Positions 42,121 through 54,364 of a stretch of 64,000 nt of DNA are shown piece after piece. A program made the position numbers and the translations under genes. The stretch lies in assembly GCA_037953745.1 (NCBI GenBank), contig JBAKBP010006603.1:1-64000 (forward strand), given 5' to 3'. Within the stretch, counting starts at the first letter, position 1; the number at the start of each line of letters is the position of its first letter. The stretch comes from Lithodes maja (taxonomy: Eukaryota > Arthropoda > Malacostraca > Decapoda > Lithodidae). The notes under the pieces are model-generated. The model was not told the origin of the DNA, searched no databases, and was given only the letters and a program-made list of their open reading frames with translations.

Positions 42121-42825
42121 TAGGATATTAGAGACAGATTGAGGAATGAAGAGATACGTAGGAGAGTGGGGCAGCAGGAACATTTGTCAGCCAGAGTGGA
42201 CAGAAGGGTGCTGAGCTGGTATGGTCATGTTGAACGAATGGGAGATGAAAGGCTTACAAAGAGAATATGTGAGTCAGGTACAAGGGGAGATAGAAGGGCA
42301 GGAAGACCCCCATTGAGATGGAGAGACTGTGTAAGAAAGGCTTTGGATGATAGAGGAATGACTATAGATCAGGCAGAGGAAGTGGTGGTGGACAGGAGTG
42401 AATGGAGAATGCTTGTGAATAGTTGAGTGAACACGTGGTCATTTGGAGTAAGGGGTCGGGCGCAAGTTCGACTAGATAATAGTCCATCAGGCGCCTGGCC
42501 CGGGGGGACGATTAATATGAAGGGTGTGCCTGGAAGTGTGGTGGGAGGGCTTGTGGCTTTGGCTCCGCTGCATGTCTGCCTGCCGAGATCGGAACCTCTC
42601 CGGGTGGTCAGGGGCTGGGGGAGTGCTGGAGCGACCTTGGTAACCCTGGTCTCTGGGTCTTCTCCTGGGTGACCTGGATGTGTGTGAGTTTGTGCTTTTT
42701 ATCTGTGTGTTTTTTTTTTTTTATGTTGTTTTTGTGTTTTCCCTGTTCTTGCTCTGTCTTGAGTCGGCTACCCCCAAAATGGGGATTGGGCCAGAGCATA
42801 TAGATAGATAGATAGATAGATAGGA
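42121..42825 (+). mobile_element. RTE-like element 3' end with (TAGA)n tail
   Basis: The frame DRLRNEEIRRRVGQQEHLSA, VLSWYGHVERMGDERLTKRI, RAGRPPLRWRDCVRKALDDR ends in a stop at 42423. The 3' UTR includes ACTAGATAATAGTCCATCAG, TTCTTGCTCTGTCTTGAGTC and GGGGATTGGGCCAGAGCA, then (TAGA)n at about 42800-42823. Only the last 100 codons and UTR remain. Its UTR is the source pattern for the scraps at 0.26, 14.5, 21.4 and 24.4 kb. Confidence 0.78.
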
Positions 42826-43116
42826 TATGGTAATCTAGGTTAGGATATAAGAACAAGTTAGGATATTATAAATTAAGTTATGAAAGGATAAAGTTTGGTT
42901 AGCATAGTTATGTTAGGTAAATTACGGTAGTTAGTGTAATAACATCAGATCCTCAAATATTGTAAGCCTACTGTAACAAAGATACATTTATTTGTATGAA
43001 ATAAATATACTTTAACCTATTTTAACCCTTTGAGTACCAGCGACGTGTTATATTTTAGTCTAGCTATATTTAGACCATATTATGTAATTATGTAACTTAA
43101 GAAGGATCTGTGGTAG
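42826..43116. other. No gene seen
   Basis: AT-rich, with GTTAGGATAT-type short repeats near 42826-42870. Confidence 0.3.
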
Positions 43117-43120
43117 TTAA

Positions 43121-43213
43121 CCCGGGAGCTGCGGGAAGACTCTTAAGAGTTCCCCCGGCGGACTGCGGGAAGACTCCTGAGTAAGTAAAATTAAAAATCA
43201 ACTTTTGACATCG

Positions 43214-43246
<33 letters not shown>

Positions 43247-43743
43247 TTTTTTTTTTTTTTGGGCCCCTGGGCCATGCAAAATCTCAGTCCTCTACCTCCC
43301 CTCCTTCCCCACTTTCCTCCTATCACTCAGTTATCACCTATTTTCCCTATTATTCCCTTATTCTGAGGTATATTTTCGTGCTAACATTAGCGAGTTGCAA
43401 GCAGGGTGTTGTCATCACTGATAGCAATCGAGTGCAAGAGAGAGAGAGAGAGTATCGATCGACTGTGTCGCAGTGGCCTTGGGGAAAATTGGCGGGAAGG
43501 TAGCTTGCCTCACCCATACATTATACAACTCGCGGGCTATATCTCCGATTTTGACCATCCAAACGCTGTTTTCACTCGTTTTATTGTTGTTTCAGGTTAA
43601 TACCTTTATAATCAACCCATAATAGGCGCATATGGATAATTATTAATGCTATTAATGGTACAATGAATATTTTAGTGACGAAAAACCTCAAATACGTCAG
43701 CACAGGGGGAGGTTTTCAATTACCCCCGTGCGCACTTCAGAGG
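43121..43743 (+). mobile_element. piggyBac-like MITE 1 family, copy 2
   Basis: TTAA at 43117-43120 and 43744-43747; termini CCCGGGAGCTGCGG and (reversed) CCTCTGAAGTGCGC. Length 623. The interior has CTCTTAAGAGTTCCCCC, an A/T homopolymer block (43213-43260), GGGCCCCTGGGCCATGCAAA and (AG)n near 43436-43452. Confidence 0.85.
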
Positions 43744-43747
43744 TTAA

Positions 43748-44324
43748 TGGGGTTGGTTGAAATAGTTTGAAGCCTTTTCACTGCTAGAGGTCCTTCCTAA
43801 GCTGAATAAAATCGTCCAATAGTTTCTAGAATATGATGAAAAGGACGTCACCGGTACTGTACGGGTTAAACATGATAGTCTACCATTCATTTGTTTAAAA
43901 GTATCTAAATTATAAATTAATAAAGAAGGCGTCGTCCGAGGGGTTCGAACTCCTACACTTTTAATTATTCCTATTACGTTTACTACTGATAATCATCGAT
44001 GTATTATCGTTCATAATTATCTAACACATGAGTTGCTACCTTCAAATAGTGTCGATTTTTTTCAGTGAATTATCGGTCAAAATGATCATAATTGCGTTAA
44101 TAATATATACACTCTGCTTTTTATTAGCGATTGCGAAACAATGATACAGAGGCAATGTATTCAAGCCAACATTGGAGTAAATAAAGCAGAGGAGCGAGTT
44201 CAGCCGATATTGGTTGATGACGACGGTCTCTCCCTCAAACAATCTTTCCTTCATCCTATGACTTAGATTCGTGAGTCCAGGCATTTTGACTCCAACGTCC
44301 CTTGAGAATTCGGCTTTGTCACTC
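43748..44324. other. No gene seen
   Basis: AT-rich spacer between two TTAA elements. A B-box-like GGGGTTCGAACTCC occurs near 43941 (minus strand) without a convincing A box. Confidence 0.3.
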
Positions 44325-44328
44325 TTAA

Positions 44329-44959
44329 CCCGGGAACTGCGGGGAGACTCTTAAGAGTTCCCCCGGCGGACTGCGGGAAGACTCTTGAGAGTAAGTAAAA
44401 CAAAAAATCAACTTTTGACATCGAAAAAAAAAAAAAAAAAAAAATTATTTTTTTATTTTTTATTTTTTTTTTGGCCCCTGGGCCATGCAAAATCTCAGTC
44501 CTCTACCTCCCCTCCTTCCCCACTTTCCTCCTCTCCTTCAGTTATCACCTATTTTCCCTATTATTCCCTTATTCTGAGGTATATTTTCGTGCTAACATTA
44601 GCGAGTTGCAAGCAGGGTGTTGTCATCACTGATGGCAAGCGAGTGCAAGAGAGAGAGAGAGAGAGAGTATCGATCGACTGTGTCTCAGTGGCCTTGGGGG
44701 AAATTGGCGGGAAAGCAGTTTGCCTCACCCATACATTATACAACTCGCGGACTATATCTCCGATTTTGACCATCCAAACGCTGTTTTCACTCGTTTGATT
44801 GTTGTTTCAGGTTAATACCTTTATAATCAACCCATAATAGGCGCATATGGATAATTATTAATGCTATTAATGGTACAATGAATATTTTAGTGACGGAAAC
44901 ACCTCAAATACGTCAGCACAGGGGGACGTTTCCAATTACCCCCATGCGCACTTGTTAGG
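44329..44959 (+). mobile_element. piggyBac-like MITE 1 family, copy 3
   Basis: TTAA at 44325-44328 and 44960-44963. Termini CCCGGGAACTGCGG and (reversed) CCTAACAAGTGCGC. Length 631. Same interior order as copy 2, from which it differs by small changes and homopolymer lengths. Confidence 0.85.
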
Positions 44960-44963
44960 TTAA

Positions 44964-47900
44964 CTTTGGGGGAGACACTCGTTACAGGCAACCTGCCTTT
45001 TGTCTCCTCCATACACATAGAAAAACAAATGCATTAAGCCAGTGTGATAGGGAGATGACTATCCCATGCCAAAGGTCGTAGGATGACAAAAAGTAAGTCC
45101 CCTTAGGTTAGGAGAAAGAGGAGGACCAGGTAATCACGGACTGCAAAGGTATTTTATTTAAGTAATGAAAGAATTTTTCTTATTATATTTATATTTACTT
45201 CAGCTAATGGTTAGTTCATACTCCCCGAATTACTTGCATCAAATATATTGTTTAGTGTATTGAACTCTATTAAATCAAGTTTCATGGAAAAGTATAACAA
45301 TAGGTCAAATAGTATGAGTCTTAGGTTTAATGTATGAAAAAAACTGTTAATACTGATATTATGCTTGTTGGTAACTTTACATCCTGATGCTGACTCATAG
45401 ATGAGTCGAAATGTTAAAAACAATACAGATGTTCGTGATTGCCTCTTTCGCCGTAAGCATATTGTGACGTTAACCACTCCGTTAGAACCGCATGGCTTGT
45501 CCTACAGTGACTCGCTAGGATCGCCAGGGCAGTGGATGTGGCTACAGTTGGTGTATTGTTGTGTGCTTTATTTCATATGAAAGCTCGTGTCATGGGCAGT
45601 CCAGAAAGGCTCTTTGTTTTCACCCATGTCAAGGCTTTATATATTTAATTGCAAAGTATATGTTTTATCATTAAGTAGTAATGATAGGAGTTGAGAGAGA
45701 GTAGAACAGAGTGTGGGGAGGCGCGCAGTGTTTTGCTATACTCGATGATGTCATAGCTGGCTGGCCTCGTGGGGATTCGTTGAAGGAGTTTTTTACCATG
45801 CTTGGTGATGTCATGTTTAGCTAGCTTCTTTAGCATTGGCTAGAGGACTTGTTACCGCTTTCCCACGCGGTTCGAACTAGTGCAAGTATATATATACTGC
45901 TCTCTGGCCACTCTCTCCCTCAGATCTTGTTTCTAGAACGCATCCCTCTTATCCCTTTGATACCTGTCCTCCTATCTGCACCTGAGAACCTTTTCCTCTG
46001 CCTATCTCTCTCATTTTCCATATCTTTCACCACCTTTTATTAATATTATACCCCCTCTGGTTAACTCTGCAAAATCAGCTTAATGCTGGCCAGTTGTATT
46101 GTGCGTTAAGGTCTGATATAACCCATGTATGTTAGTTGTTAAGATAAGTTGATCACGAAGCATTGGTTGGCATTCATATTGTTCAGTACCGCTTCCTATA
46201 ATTATTAGTGTTCTGCTAGATTAATAATGCTAGACTAGGAGTCTGATACTACAAGGTATTGTTTCCGATGAGTGCTGGCTTTAGTTAAAAGCTGCACGAC
46301 ATACCTGAGAACTGGAGTTGATTGGGTAAATTCTAGTCTGTGTGCCATTGAGAGTAGAGCATGCACGAATGAGGGCTTTTTGCCTATACCATTCTGCACT
46401 GTTCTAGGCTCGATTGTTTGTCTTTGAGGTATGCCAGGAGAACGCTTAATACTTCGGTATTAAGGTTTCTCAAGAGAGCTACCCTTCCCTATAACGTAAT
46501 ATTTGACGCACAGACTTGAGATTTGCACTAGGCTATGCGGCATGCCATGCGCACCAGTATCTCGTATCATTGACTCTAGCTAGACTTTATCAGTCATAGT
46601 AGACATTAAGTATATTAAACCAATTACTCTTATTATGCATACCCGTTTATGATTACACAAGCATTTTGCAGCCTAGTTTGATGTATTGAGACACAAACGA
46701 CTTAGGCTCTTTTTGTTGATAGGAATACTGCATTGTCGTGGCGATTATTATTATTGTTGTAGCGTTTAGGATATTCTTGGCTCCGACTGCATTATATATC
46801 CTGCCTTTTTGTGTGCATAGCCTGCACGAGCATTGTTCCGCTGCCGGCCTTTTTGGGTTCCATTTCCGATTCGAGCATCTTGATGGCATCTAACATTTAA
46901 AGAAGATTCCTTGTTGGTGTTGAAGGACTTTAGTGCACTTTCTTTCATGCAGGAGTGCCTGACATTTATTGATTAAAGTAACGTAAGCTGTAACTTCCCT
47001 TACCACCTTACTTTGCATACCATAACCAAGCACCTTCGGTTATAGGTAGTAATAGGCTGTTTTTACATAACATTAAGCCTAGAGTAGACGCACATTTATT
47101 GAGAGTTTGATAACCTATTATTGCATATAGAACTCTGGAGAGTATTTGTGTTCTTTGTTCACTGGGAATATACATCAGAGGTTGGATCTAGCGCTTTCCG
47201 TTGTAGCATTTATGCCATTACTAGTCCAATGAATATGAGCCCTGATATATTTAAACCTCAGTCGTAACAATATTACTGTACTTTATTACAATAAGAGTAG
47301 CCTATGCAAATAATTATTTATGAAACTATTAATTAATAATGCAGCACAGATCATAGTACTCTGAACATATTTAAACATCATGCCATTAATGGGATAATTA
47401 TATTGAATTCTATGAACTGATTTATTGAGGAAAGGGGGAAAAGGCGCAGAAACAGCTTAGGTCAGATCGTGCTGACGCAATACGACCGGATGAGCAATAA
47501 AAGGCATAACAATATTAGTTTAAGTTAGCAGGTGTACTCAATTTCATTCTGACTGATCCAGAAGCTACTTCGTTGGCCCCATGCATATGGCAGCAACGGC
47601 ACATGACCGTGGGGTCCACTTCATAATGATTGTGTATTGAGTAATTAAAGAGGTAAGAAAGTTATTATATAATTATAGCTAATGGTTATAAACAAAACTA
47701 TTATATGATTACGGTATCACTTCGATACTAGGTGTTACCAATCTTGCCAACCACAAAATACCAAAATCCGTGCAGTTGGTTGCCCTGTTCTCCTCCGCAC
47801 CAATTTGCGTGAATCCTCAAACAATTGTTTGAACAATTTCCACCAATTATTAATGCTAATGCTGCATTACAGATTTAACAACTCTAGTTTATCAGATAAC

Positions 47901-48000
47901 ACAAAACGGAACACTTTAATTAAGTTCAACTCTCAAATCATTCATTCGATGTAAAGTGGGTTGGCATCTATGCCCCCCCTCCCCCCTCTTTCCACCTTAT
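44964..48000. other. About 3 kb with no recognisable gene
   Basis: No RT, transposase, SINE head or splice-flanked coding segment is recognised. Short open frames (for example 45211-45477 minus and 46653-46889 minus) lack family motifs. This may be unique intron or old decayed repeat. Confidence 0.35.
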
Positions 48001-48260
48001 ACAGTTGGCACCCTTACTCTTCCTAATACTAATAAGTGATATCGATGTAAATGTACAACACAACAGCGTCTCATCATTTGCAGACGACACAAAGATAAGT
48101 CTAGGAATAACCACAATAGAAGACAAAGAAATCTTGCAAGCAAACATGAACGCTGTATTTCGGTGGACCAAAGATAACAACATGCAATTTAACGAAGAGA
48201 AATTTCAGCTGATAAGGTATGGAGGAAATGGAGAAATTAAAAGAACCACAACCTACTTAA
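48001..48260 (+). pseudogene. CR1/Jockey-group LINE, RT part upstream of the nested insertion
   Basis: QLAPLLFLILISDIDVNVQ, SSFADDTKISLGITTIED (motif C with both Asp), NMNAVFRWTKDNNMQFNEEK and FQLIRYGGNGEIKRTTTYL, then TTAA. The frame continues at 57901 after removal of all inserted DNA (TESLLPIPRKSEVKDLGV). The copy is 5'-truncated, starting just after motif B. Confidence 0.85.
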
Positions 48261-48336
48261 CCTCTGAAGTGCGCATGGGGGTAATTGGAAACGTCCCCCT
48301 GTGCTGACGTATTTGAGGTGTTTCCGTCACTAAAAT
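48261..48336 (-). mobile_element. piggyBac-like MITE 1 family, copy 4, left piece
   Basis: After TTAA at 48257-48260 comes CCTCTGAAGTGCGCATGGGG through GTTTCCGTCACTAAAAT; DIRS copy 2 then begins. The rest of the MITE is at 57346-57896. Confidence 0.88.
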
Positions 48337-48681
48337 TGGGAGGTTTGACGTACCTCCCAACCTACCAAATAGGAAAACCTACTATTTGGTAGTAGTCTTG
48401 GAAAATCCAACGTCAAGGCTATTAACCTAATTGCAATGACGACTTGTCTATTTTGACTGCTATGTCGTCATTCCAACCGCGGTTAAAAAGAAAACGTCTA
48501 GAGTCTACTCCTTATCTTGCTCTAGGAGACGTTGTACATTAACCAAAACTACCACCGAAGGTGAAAAAAGCATAGAAGAGAAGAAAAAGGGGTTTACCTT
48601 AGTTACCGCTTAAGGCCCATCCCGTGTTCCGTCATGTGCAGATCCCTGTCGAACGTGCGCATGAGCGACCCTCTCTTGTTA
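48337..48681 (-). repeat. Right inverted terminal repeat, DIRS copy 2
   Basis: Begins on the plus strand TGGGAGGTTTGACGTACC and ends CTCTCTTGTTATCACAT; the complement of 40920-41271. Confidence 0.9.
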
Positions 48682-48729
48682 TCACATCTCACGTCAGCAG
48701 AAGAACGCGGATGGGCAGGGGCCCGGCGT

Positions 48730-48868
48730 GAGGGACGGTATTATGTACGTTGGATTTTCCAAGACTACTACCAAATAGTAGGTTTTCCTATTTGGTAGGT
48801 TGGGAGGTACGTCAAACCTCCCAATTTGTTAGTAGTCTTGGCAAATCCAACGTCAAGGCTGCATAACA
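48730..48868. other. Internal complementary region, DIRS copy 2
   Basis: On the plus strand CAAACCTCCCA runs directly into ATTTGTTAGTAGTC (about 48822-48845), the joined right and left ends of the element. Confidence 0.88.
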
Positions 48869-49154
48869 AATAGGAGGAGGACATCCAAGCCCAACCTACC
48901 AAAAAAACCAATGCATAAAACAAAAGTATGAATGACAAAGACACAATTTAAACAAGAGAGTCTAATAAAAGAGTGAAAAACTGAGGAGTAGCTAAAAAGA
49001 ACAGTTTTAACACATGCCCGTCATTCATAGTAATGCAAAAACATAGACTTGTCTGAAACCAAAAAGGTACTGTACCCAAAATCCCTTTTCTTCAAAAACC
49101 AACAAAAACACTGAACACAAGAACAAAACACAATTTTCAATGTGGCAAAAACAC

Positions 49155-50687
49155 TTATGTACTGGAACAATACACAATCCCAAACTTGCAATCCAGTGTT
49201 GCAAACCCGTACACCCCCCCCCCCCCCCCTTTGTCATATAAAACAAAGGAAAAGAACGAGGGACAAGGGGGGAAGACCAGGGATCTTCGCCAGAGCACCA
49301 GGAAACACGACCCCCGAGAGCAATCACCAGCCGAGGGGGTCGAACACTGGACACGGAGAGGTAGGAGGAGATGAAGGAATTGATAGAAGACCCACAAAAC
49401 CGCTGAGGCGAAGGCAGGACAGGATCGACGTGGCAGGAACCGGAAGGAGGCAGCAAAGGATCTGACATCGTGCGCAGAACCCCTACAAACAGGGCGACGG
49501 GCACGAACGGTCCGACAAACGCGGCGGCCCATCTGCACCTGCGAGAGCCACCCACCTGTCCGAGGAGACACCCACACAGCAGGACCCGAAGGCGGCGCCA
49601 CAGACGCAACAGAGGAGCGCAAGGCCGACACCGGGCACAACACATGGCGAGGATGCCCAAGCCGGAAAGCCTGGACGGCGAAAGGCCGGAAAGCGGGGGC
49701 CGACCTCCCAAGCGTGGCAACAAAAGGAGGGGAGGAGGCGAACGAGACTCCATGCAAGGACGGGGAGAATCGCACGCAGTCCCGGGGCCATGACAATGCC
49801 GCTAGGGCAGACACCCGAACCCCAGTGGCCAGAGCGACAAGGAAGAGCGGACGCCCGAGCAACAGAACCGGCGTAGCGGCCCTTGTAGACGTGGGCGAAG
49901 CCAGAAGGACCAGAGCCCGCCCCAGATCCCACTGCGGAGGGACCTGGCGCGGAGGAGGTCGATCCCGGAAGGCAGCCGTCAGGAAGGAATCCAGCACCTG
50001 TGGCAGAACGACCAGCCCAGCGACGGACCCAAAGAGTCCCCGGACGGCAGACAAGCGGGTACGTATAGCGGCGACTCGAAAGTGACGTGTACGGAAGAGG
50101 TGAAACAAGGAGCGTAGGACGAGGGAAGGAGAGCCAACAGGCAGGCGAGTGGCCTGTAGCCACCTAGGAAAAGACCTCCAGCGGGACCCGGAAGGCCCCC
50201 AAGGAGAAGACGGCCAGGAACGCTGCAGGAAGTCAGTCAGGGCCCGGCCAGGGCCCGGCCCGGGACCGGGAGCCACCGTGCCACATGAACAAGCACGATG
50301 CGAAGGCCAACGAGGCCCGCAGGGCCCCAACCGAGCCCAAGAGGAAGCCGGAGACAGGTAGAGGGACCGGACTCGGGCACCACCGCGGCAACCGGGCGGA
50401 CCAAGCCCGTGCCGGCCACAGAGGCGCGAGGAGCCGACGCAGCCGTGGTACAGCCGCAGCCTTGCGAGGACTGGGCACAGCAACAGCGCGTCTGGGGGCG
50501 GAAAGATGTATATCGACCGCCACCTGTACCAGGCCACCATGAAAGCGGCCGGACCCCCCCCGGAGCGCGAGGCCGGAGGGAGAGGTCCAAAGGCAACTGG
50601 CGCGGCACCCCCGATGCGAACAAGGCGACCTCCGGAACACCTCAGGAAGCCGCGAGGTCGGTGAACACAGTCCGTTGCATCGCCCAT
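49155..50687 (-). pseudogene. DIRS tyrosine recombinase, copy 2
   Basis: A 510-codon frame. The N-terminal part is unresolved linker; from about residue 225: VPPQWDLGRALVLLASPTST, LLLGRPLFLVALATGVRVSA (first catalytic Arg), HVLCPVSALRSSVAS (the LCPVRALR-type segment), VRARRPVCRGSAHDVRSF then AASFRF (H-x-x-R box intact), followed by AVLW. The final segment with the nucleophile (INSFISSYLSV) is present in the DNA but one base out of frame, as in copy 1. Thus R, H and R are kept, but the Tyr is disconnected. The role would be integration of the circular DNA. Confidence 0.82.
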
Positions 50688-51035
50688 TCAACAAGAACGC
50701 CCTGCCCTCACGACAGGGCGGCCGCCCACAGGGTGGCAGGCCCGGGCAGGGAGGAGGCATGCAAGGAGAAGGGGTGTCGGGCCGCGAGGAAGAACAACTC
50801 CACCGAGACCCCCAAGAGAGTCAACGACCTGGAGGACCCCCGCAGAAGGAAACAGGGGACAGCCTGTCTGAGTGTCTAACCCGAAGGCCACCGACTGACC
50901 CCGAAGGGCCAGCGCGTGGTCCCGCAGGAAGAGCAGAGGAACCAACAGTCCGAGGGCAGAGACGGGTAAGTGGAGGGAGACCCACCCATCTGCCGGGAAG
51001 TGGACGTCCCAGGTTCGATCGGGAACCCCACCCAA
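50688..51035 (-). pseudogene. DIRS RNase H domain, copy 2
   Basis: ALRGQSVAFGLDTQTGCPLF as in copy 1, then a frameshift; in the next frame RSLT..LAARHPFSLHAS-type sequence continues to LWAAALS followed by TGA (TGG in copy 1). The catalytic Asp is Ala, as in copy 1. Confidence 0.65.
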
Positions 51036-51444
51036 CCTCGCTCGACGTATCTGTGGCTACCCAGACCGTCGGCGGGGGGGCGGACCAGGGCACAGCCGCA
51101 GAGAGCGAGCCCTGAGCAACCCAGAGACCGAAGCGTCAGCGAACGGTACGCAGGAGTGGCAGGAGCCGATCCAGAGGGGCAACGGAAACACCGCGGGGCC
51201 CATGAGGAGAAGGCGGAGTAGCCAGAGGCTCCCTAAGGGAAGGGGCAGAGCGGCCCAAAGCAGCGAACCCACGAACGAGTCCCAGAGCCACCCCAGGAGG
51301 GAGACCGAGTGCAACACGGCGAAGACCGTCCACCGAAGGTGCACCGCGGCCGGCAGACCCCGGGGCACCGTAGCGCCGGACAAAACCCATGCGAGACCGA
51401 CCCATGGCACGACACGCGACGGGGTCAAGCGTGAATCGGGAACA

Positions 51445-52170
51445 TCAAAAGGGGAACCCTAACCGTGCGACGGTGCGAACGACTGTGAGGGCGTCGCCAA
51501 CGCACAGGCCTAGGGCTTCGGAAACAACCAACCAGTCGGCCAAGGAAAACAGGAGCTGGAGCCCGCTCCTGAGGAGAGGACCCAGAGCCTGCCCCACATG
51601 TGCGGAGAAGATCCGCGGCGCGATGTGGAGACCGAAGGGAAGGCCGGCGAACAGGAACACACGAGCGGAAGTCCGAACGGCCAAGAATCGCTGGAAGAGA
51701 GGATGGAGAGGAACGAGCCAAGACGCATCCTGGAGGGCCAGCGACACAACCCACGACAGAGGGCACAGGCCCAGGCGTACCAGGGGTACCGGCAGCATCC
51801 GAAACCGTGTGAGCACGACGCGCCCGTTGAGGGCCGACAGAACCACCAACGGTCGCATCGCGTCGCAGTTCGTCGACGGGACCAGAAAGACACGGGAGAG
51901 GAAAACCGGGCGACCGGCGGTCAACTCCCTCGACGCTACCCAGCTCGGGCATGGAAGTGAGCACGTGGGCCACTTCCGAAGAGATGGGCCGGCGTCGGTG
52001 ACAAGAGCGGAAAGGGGGTCGAGACGTCCACCACCAGGTGAGACCCCACCGCGCAACCCGCTGCCCCCAATGTCCCTCGCGGCAACCGAGGGGCGCAAGG
52101 GCAAAAACAACCCGAGGGAGCACCCGAGAGGAGGGGAGCGACCCGGTCGGCCAGGCGAGAAGGAGAACAA
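51445..52170 (-). pseudogene. DIRS reverse transcriptase, copy 2
   Basis: A 241-codon frame with SRVFLVPSTNCDAMRPLVVL, LSALNGRVVLTRFRM, SLALQDASWLVPLHP, FLFAGLPFGLHIAPRIFSAH and LLFSLADWLVVSEALG. Same Ala replacements at both catalytic Asp as in copy 1, so these predate the two insertions. The overlapping longer frame at 51425-53041 is a shadow of the stop-poor composition. Confidence 0.82.
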
Positions 52171-54300
52171 GGAGGCCGACCCAGAGAACTACACATTGTG
52201 TTGACGCGGAAGTACCCTCGGTACGGGCCGTGCGGGCACGAGCGCCACGTCGACCTCTACCCCCCCCCCCCCCCCAACCCCAGGCCGGCGCGGGGCAGAC
52301 CACGTCGAAGGGCGGCCGGAAGTGGAAGGCCGGCCAGCCCCGACACAGCGGGGATGAAAGGGGCAAGAACAGAAGGGCGAGGCGGAATCGACGCACTGGC
52401 CTGCAACGTCCCAGTCCTGCGGCCGCGCAAGGCGGCAGCACTTGTAGCAACACCCCGAAGAGGACCGGCAGAAGGACGGGACTGAGAAGACCCCGCGTGC
52501 GACACAGCACGACGGTGCGTGACGGAAGCAGGGACCGCAACGACACAGCGCGTCGTCGCGTGTCGGAAGCAGGGGCCGCCGACAGAGAAGCGAGCATACC
52601 CAAGCAACCAGCTGAAACAACCCCGACGTATATAGCGCAGAGTACAACAAACCCTGACGAATATCCAAGGGGGCCGGCCGGCAGAACGAGGACCGCACTG
52701 TCGGGCGGCGCCGAGTTGCCGCGCACAAAACCGCCTTCAGCTCGGGAACCAAAGACACCGCGAGCCGAAGGTGGACCCGCAGAACGCGGTCCAAACCCAC
52801 GCGAAGAGCGCCTGGCGCAGACGCCCCGAAAAGCCGCAGGCGGGGACAGACGGCTGGAGGGAACCGAAAGACAAGACAAGAAGGCCGTCACCCTCTGTCG
52901 CAAGGTAAAAACCGTGGCGACAGAGGCCTGATCCGGGTGAGAGAAGAACGGGGTAGCAATAGAACAAAGTTCAAGAATGGGCGCGCCCATCCAGGACCAG
53001 AACGCGCCGGCCAACCTGCCGACAGACACAAGAGGAGGCAAAAGCAGGGACGACCCCAGTCCAACGTCAAGGCTAGTAACCTAAGGGAGGGACCGAAGGA
53101 GAGCCGTCGACGGAAAGGTGTGAAGGCGAAGGCCACAGCAAACCAGGCCTCCAAGGGGAGAGGGCGACCGAGCAGGACGGCGAAGCCAGGCGTACCGGCG
53201 CCGCACAAACCCGTCCCATAGGAGGACAGACCCGTCAACACAGCCAGGGACTGAACAGCCGGAAGGAGGTCAGTGCGGCTGAAGTCTGACCAGAGCGTAG
53301 GCCTGCAGAAGGGAGCGGGACCGTAGCAGGGGTAGGAAGGGCGAGGCGCTGAGGGTGAGGCACCGCCAAGAAGCGCGAGAAGAGGGAGGCGTGCAACGAT
53401 GCCAAGCACCCGTCTAAGCGTGACACAACCCAGCCCTGCAAAGCCAACAATCGAACCGAGAGAGGCGACCCCCCCCCCCCCCCCCCCCACCCAGAAGGGT
53501 CGGCCCGCAGGGACAAGCGTGAGCGGGAGCGAGACCCACGACACGAACCAGCAGCGTCGCGGCCCAAGGAAGGCGAGCGACGACGGCCGCGTCGCCGTAG
53601 AGGGACCCGTCCCCGAACACGAACGGCCGAGGGAGAAACAGCACCATCCCCCTCTTCCAGCGACACGACAGCTCCCGAGAAAGGGGGACCCCGAAACCTC
53701 ACCGAGGCAAGAGGAGGGGCACCCCCCAGGCGAGACGGGAAGTGAAGGGCAGGAAGAGAAGAAGGAGGAGGAGCAGGACGACGGGAGGGGGAAGGCCGGC
53801 CGGGTGAAAGGAGGCCAGAAGGAGCCGCGGGGGGAAACAGAGCAAGGACCCCCGGGGCTGAGAGAACAGGGCGGCCCGACACCGAGGCGGAGGAGGGAGG
53901 GACCCCCACCGTGGGACGAGACCGTGAAGGAAGAAGAGGCACTGAAGCAGGTGAAGTAGGAGAAGCAACGACACCCAGGCGGACCCTCCTGGACAGTGTA
54001 GGAGGGAGCAGAGGGCCAGCGACAGCACGAACAACCGCGCGCGGAGAGGACAACGTAAGAGGAAGTCGTCTGGGCTAGGAAAGCGGGCGGAAGGGAGGAG
54101 AGCCCCTATCCGTAGAGGCCAGGGGAGGGCGCATAGGAGCAGAGCCGCTAACCCCGGCCTCAGGGCGAGAACCAAGACGAGGGCGACGGGCGACGTCAAG
54201 GCGATCAGGAGGACGACGAGGGGCAGTAGCGAGGCGAGCGAGAGCGTGGAGGCTTAGGTTGACCAGTAGTGTAGGTGAACCATATGATACCCAGCTCGCC
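52171..54300 (-). pseudogene. GC-rich DIRS body upstream of RT, copy 2
   Basis: Counterpart of 35350-37660. Long frames on both strands, no decisive gag motif. Poly-C runs (plus strand) at about 52260-52275 and 53469-53490 differ in length from copy 1. Confidence 0.4.
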
Positions 54301-54364
54301 TTGTACCATTGGTGCCAACCCCAGATGGGACGGCACAACGTCGTCCACGAATTCCAGGTACCTA

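Noticed and set aside
43935..43955. B-box-like word GGGGTTCGAACTCC as another SINE
   Set aside because: No A box at the right distance and no second copy in the window.
45211..45477. 88-codon minus-strand open frame
   Set aside because: No family motif, no splice signals, AT-rich surroundings; likely chance.
53466..53492. Long poly-C/poly-G tracts (also 36.2, 37.4, 40.38, 49.2, 52.26 kb) as functional G-quadruplex sites
   Set aside because: They differ in length between the two DIRS copies and may reflect slippage or assembly error; no functional argument can be made.
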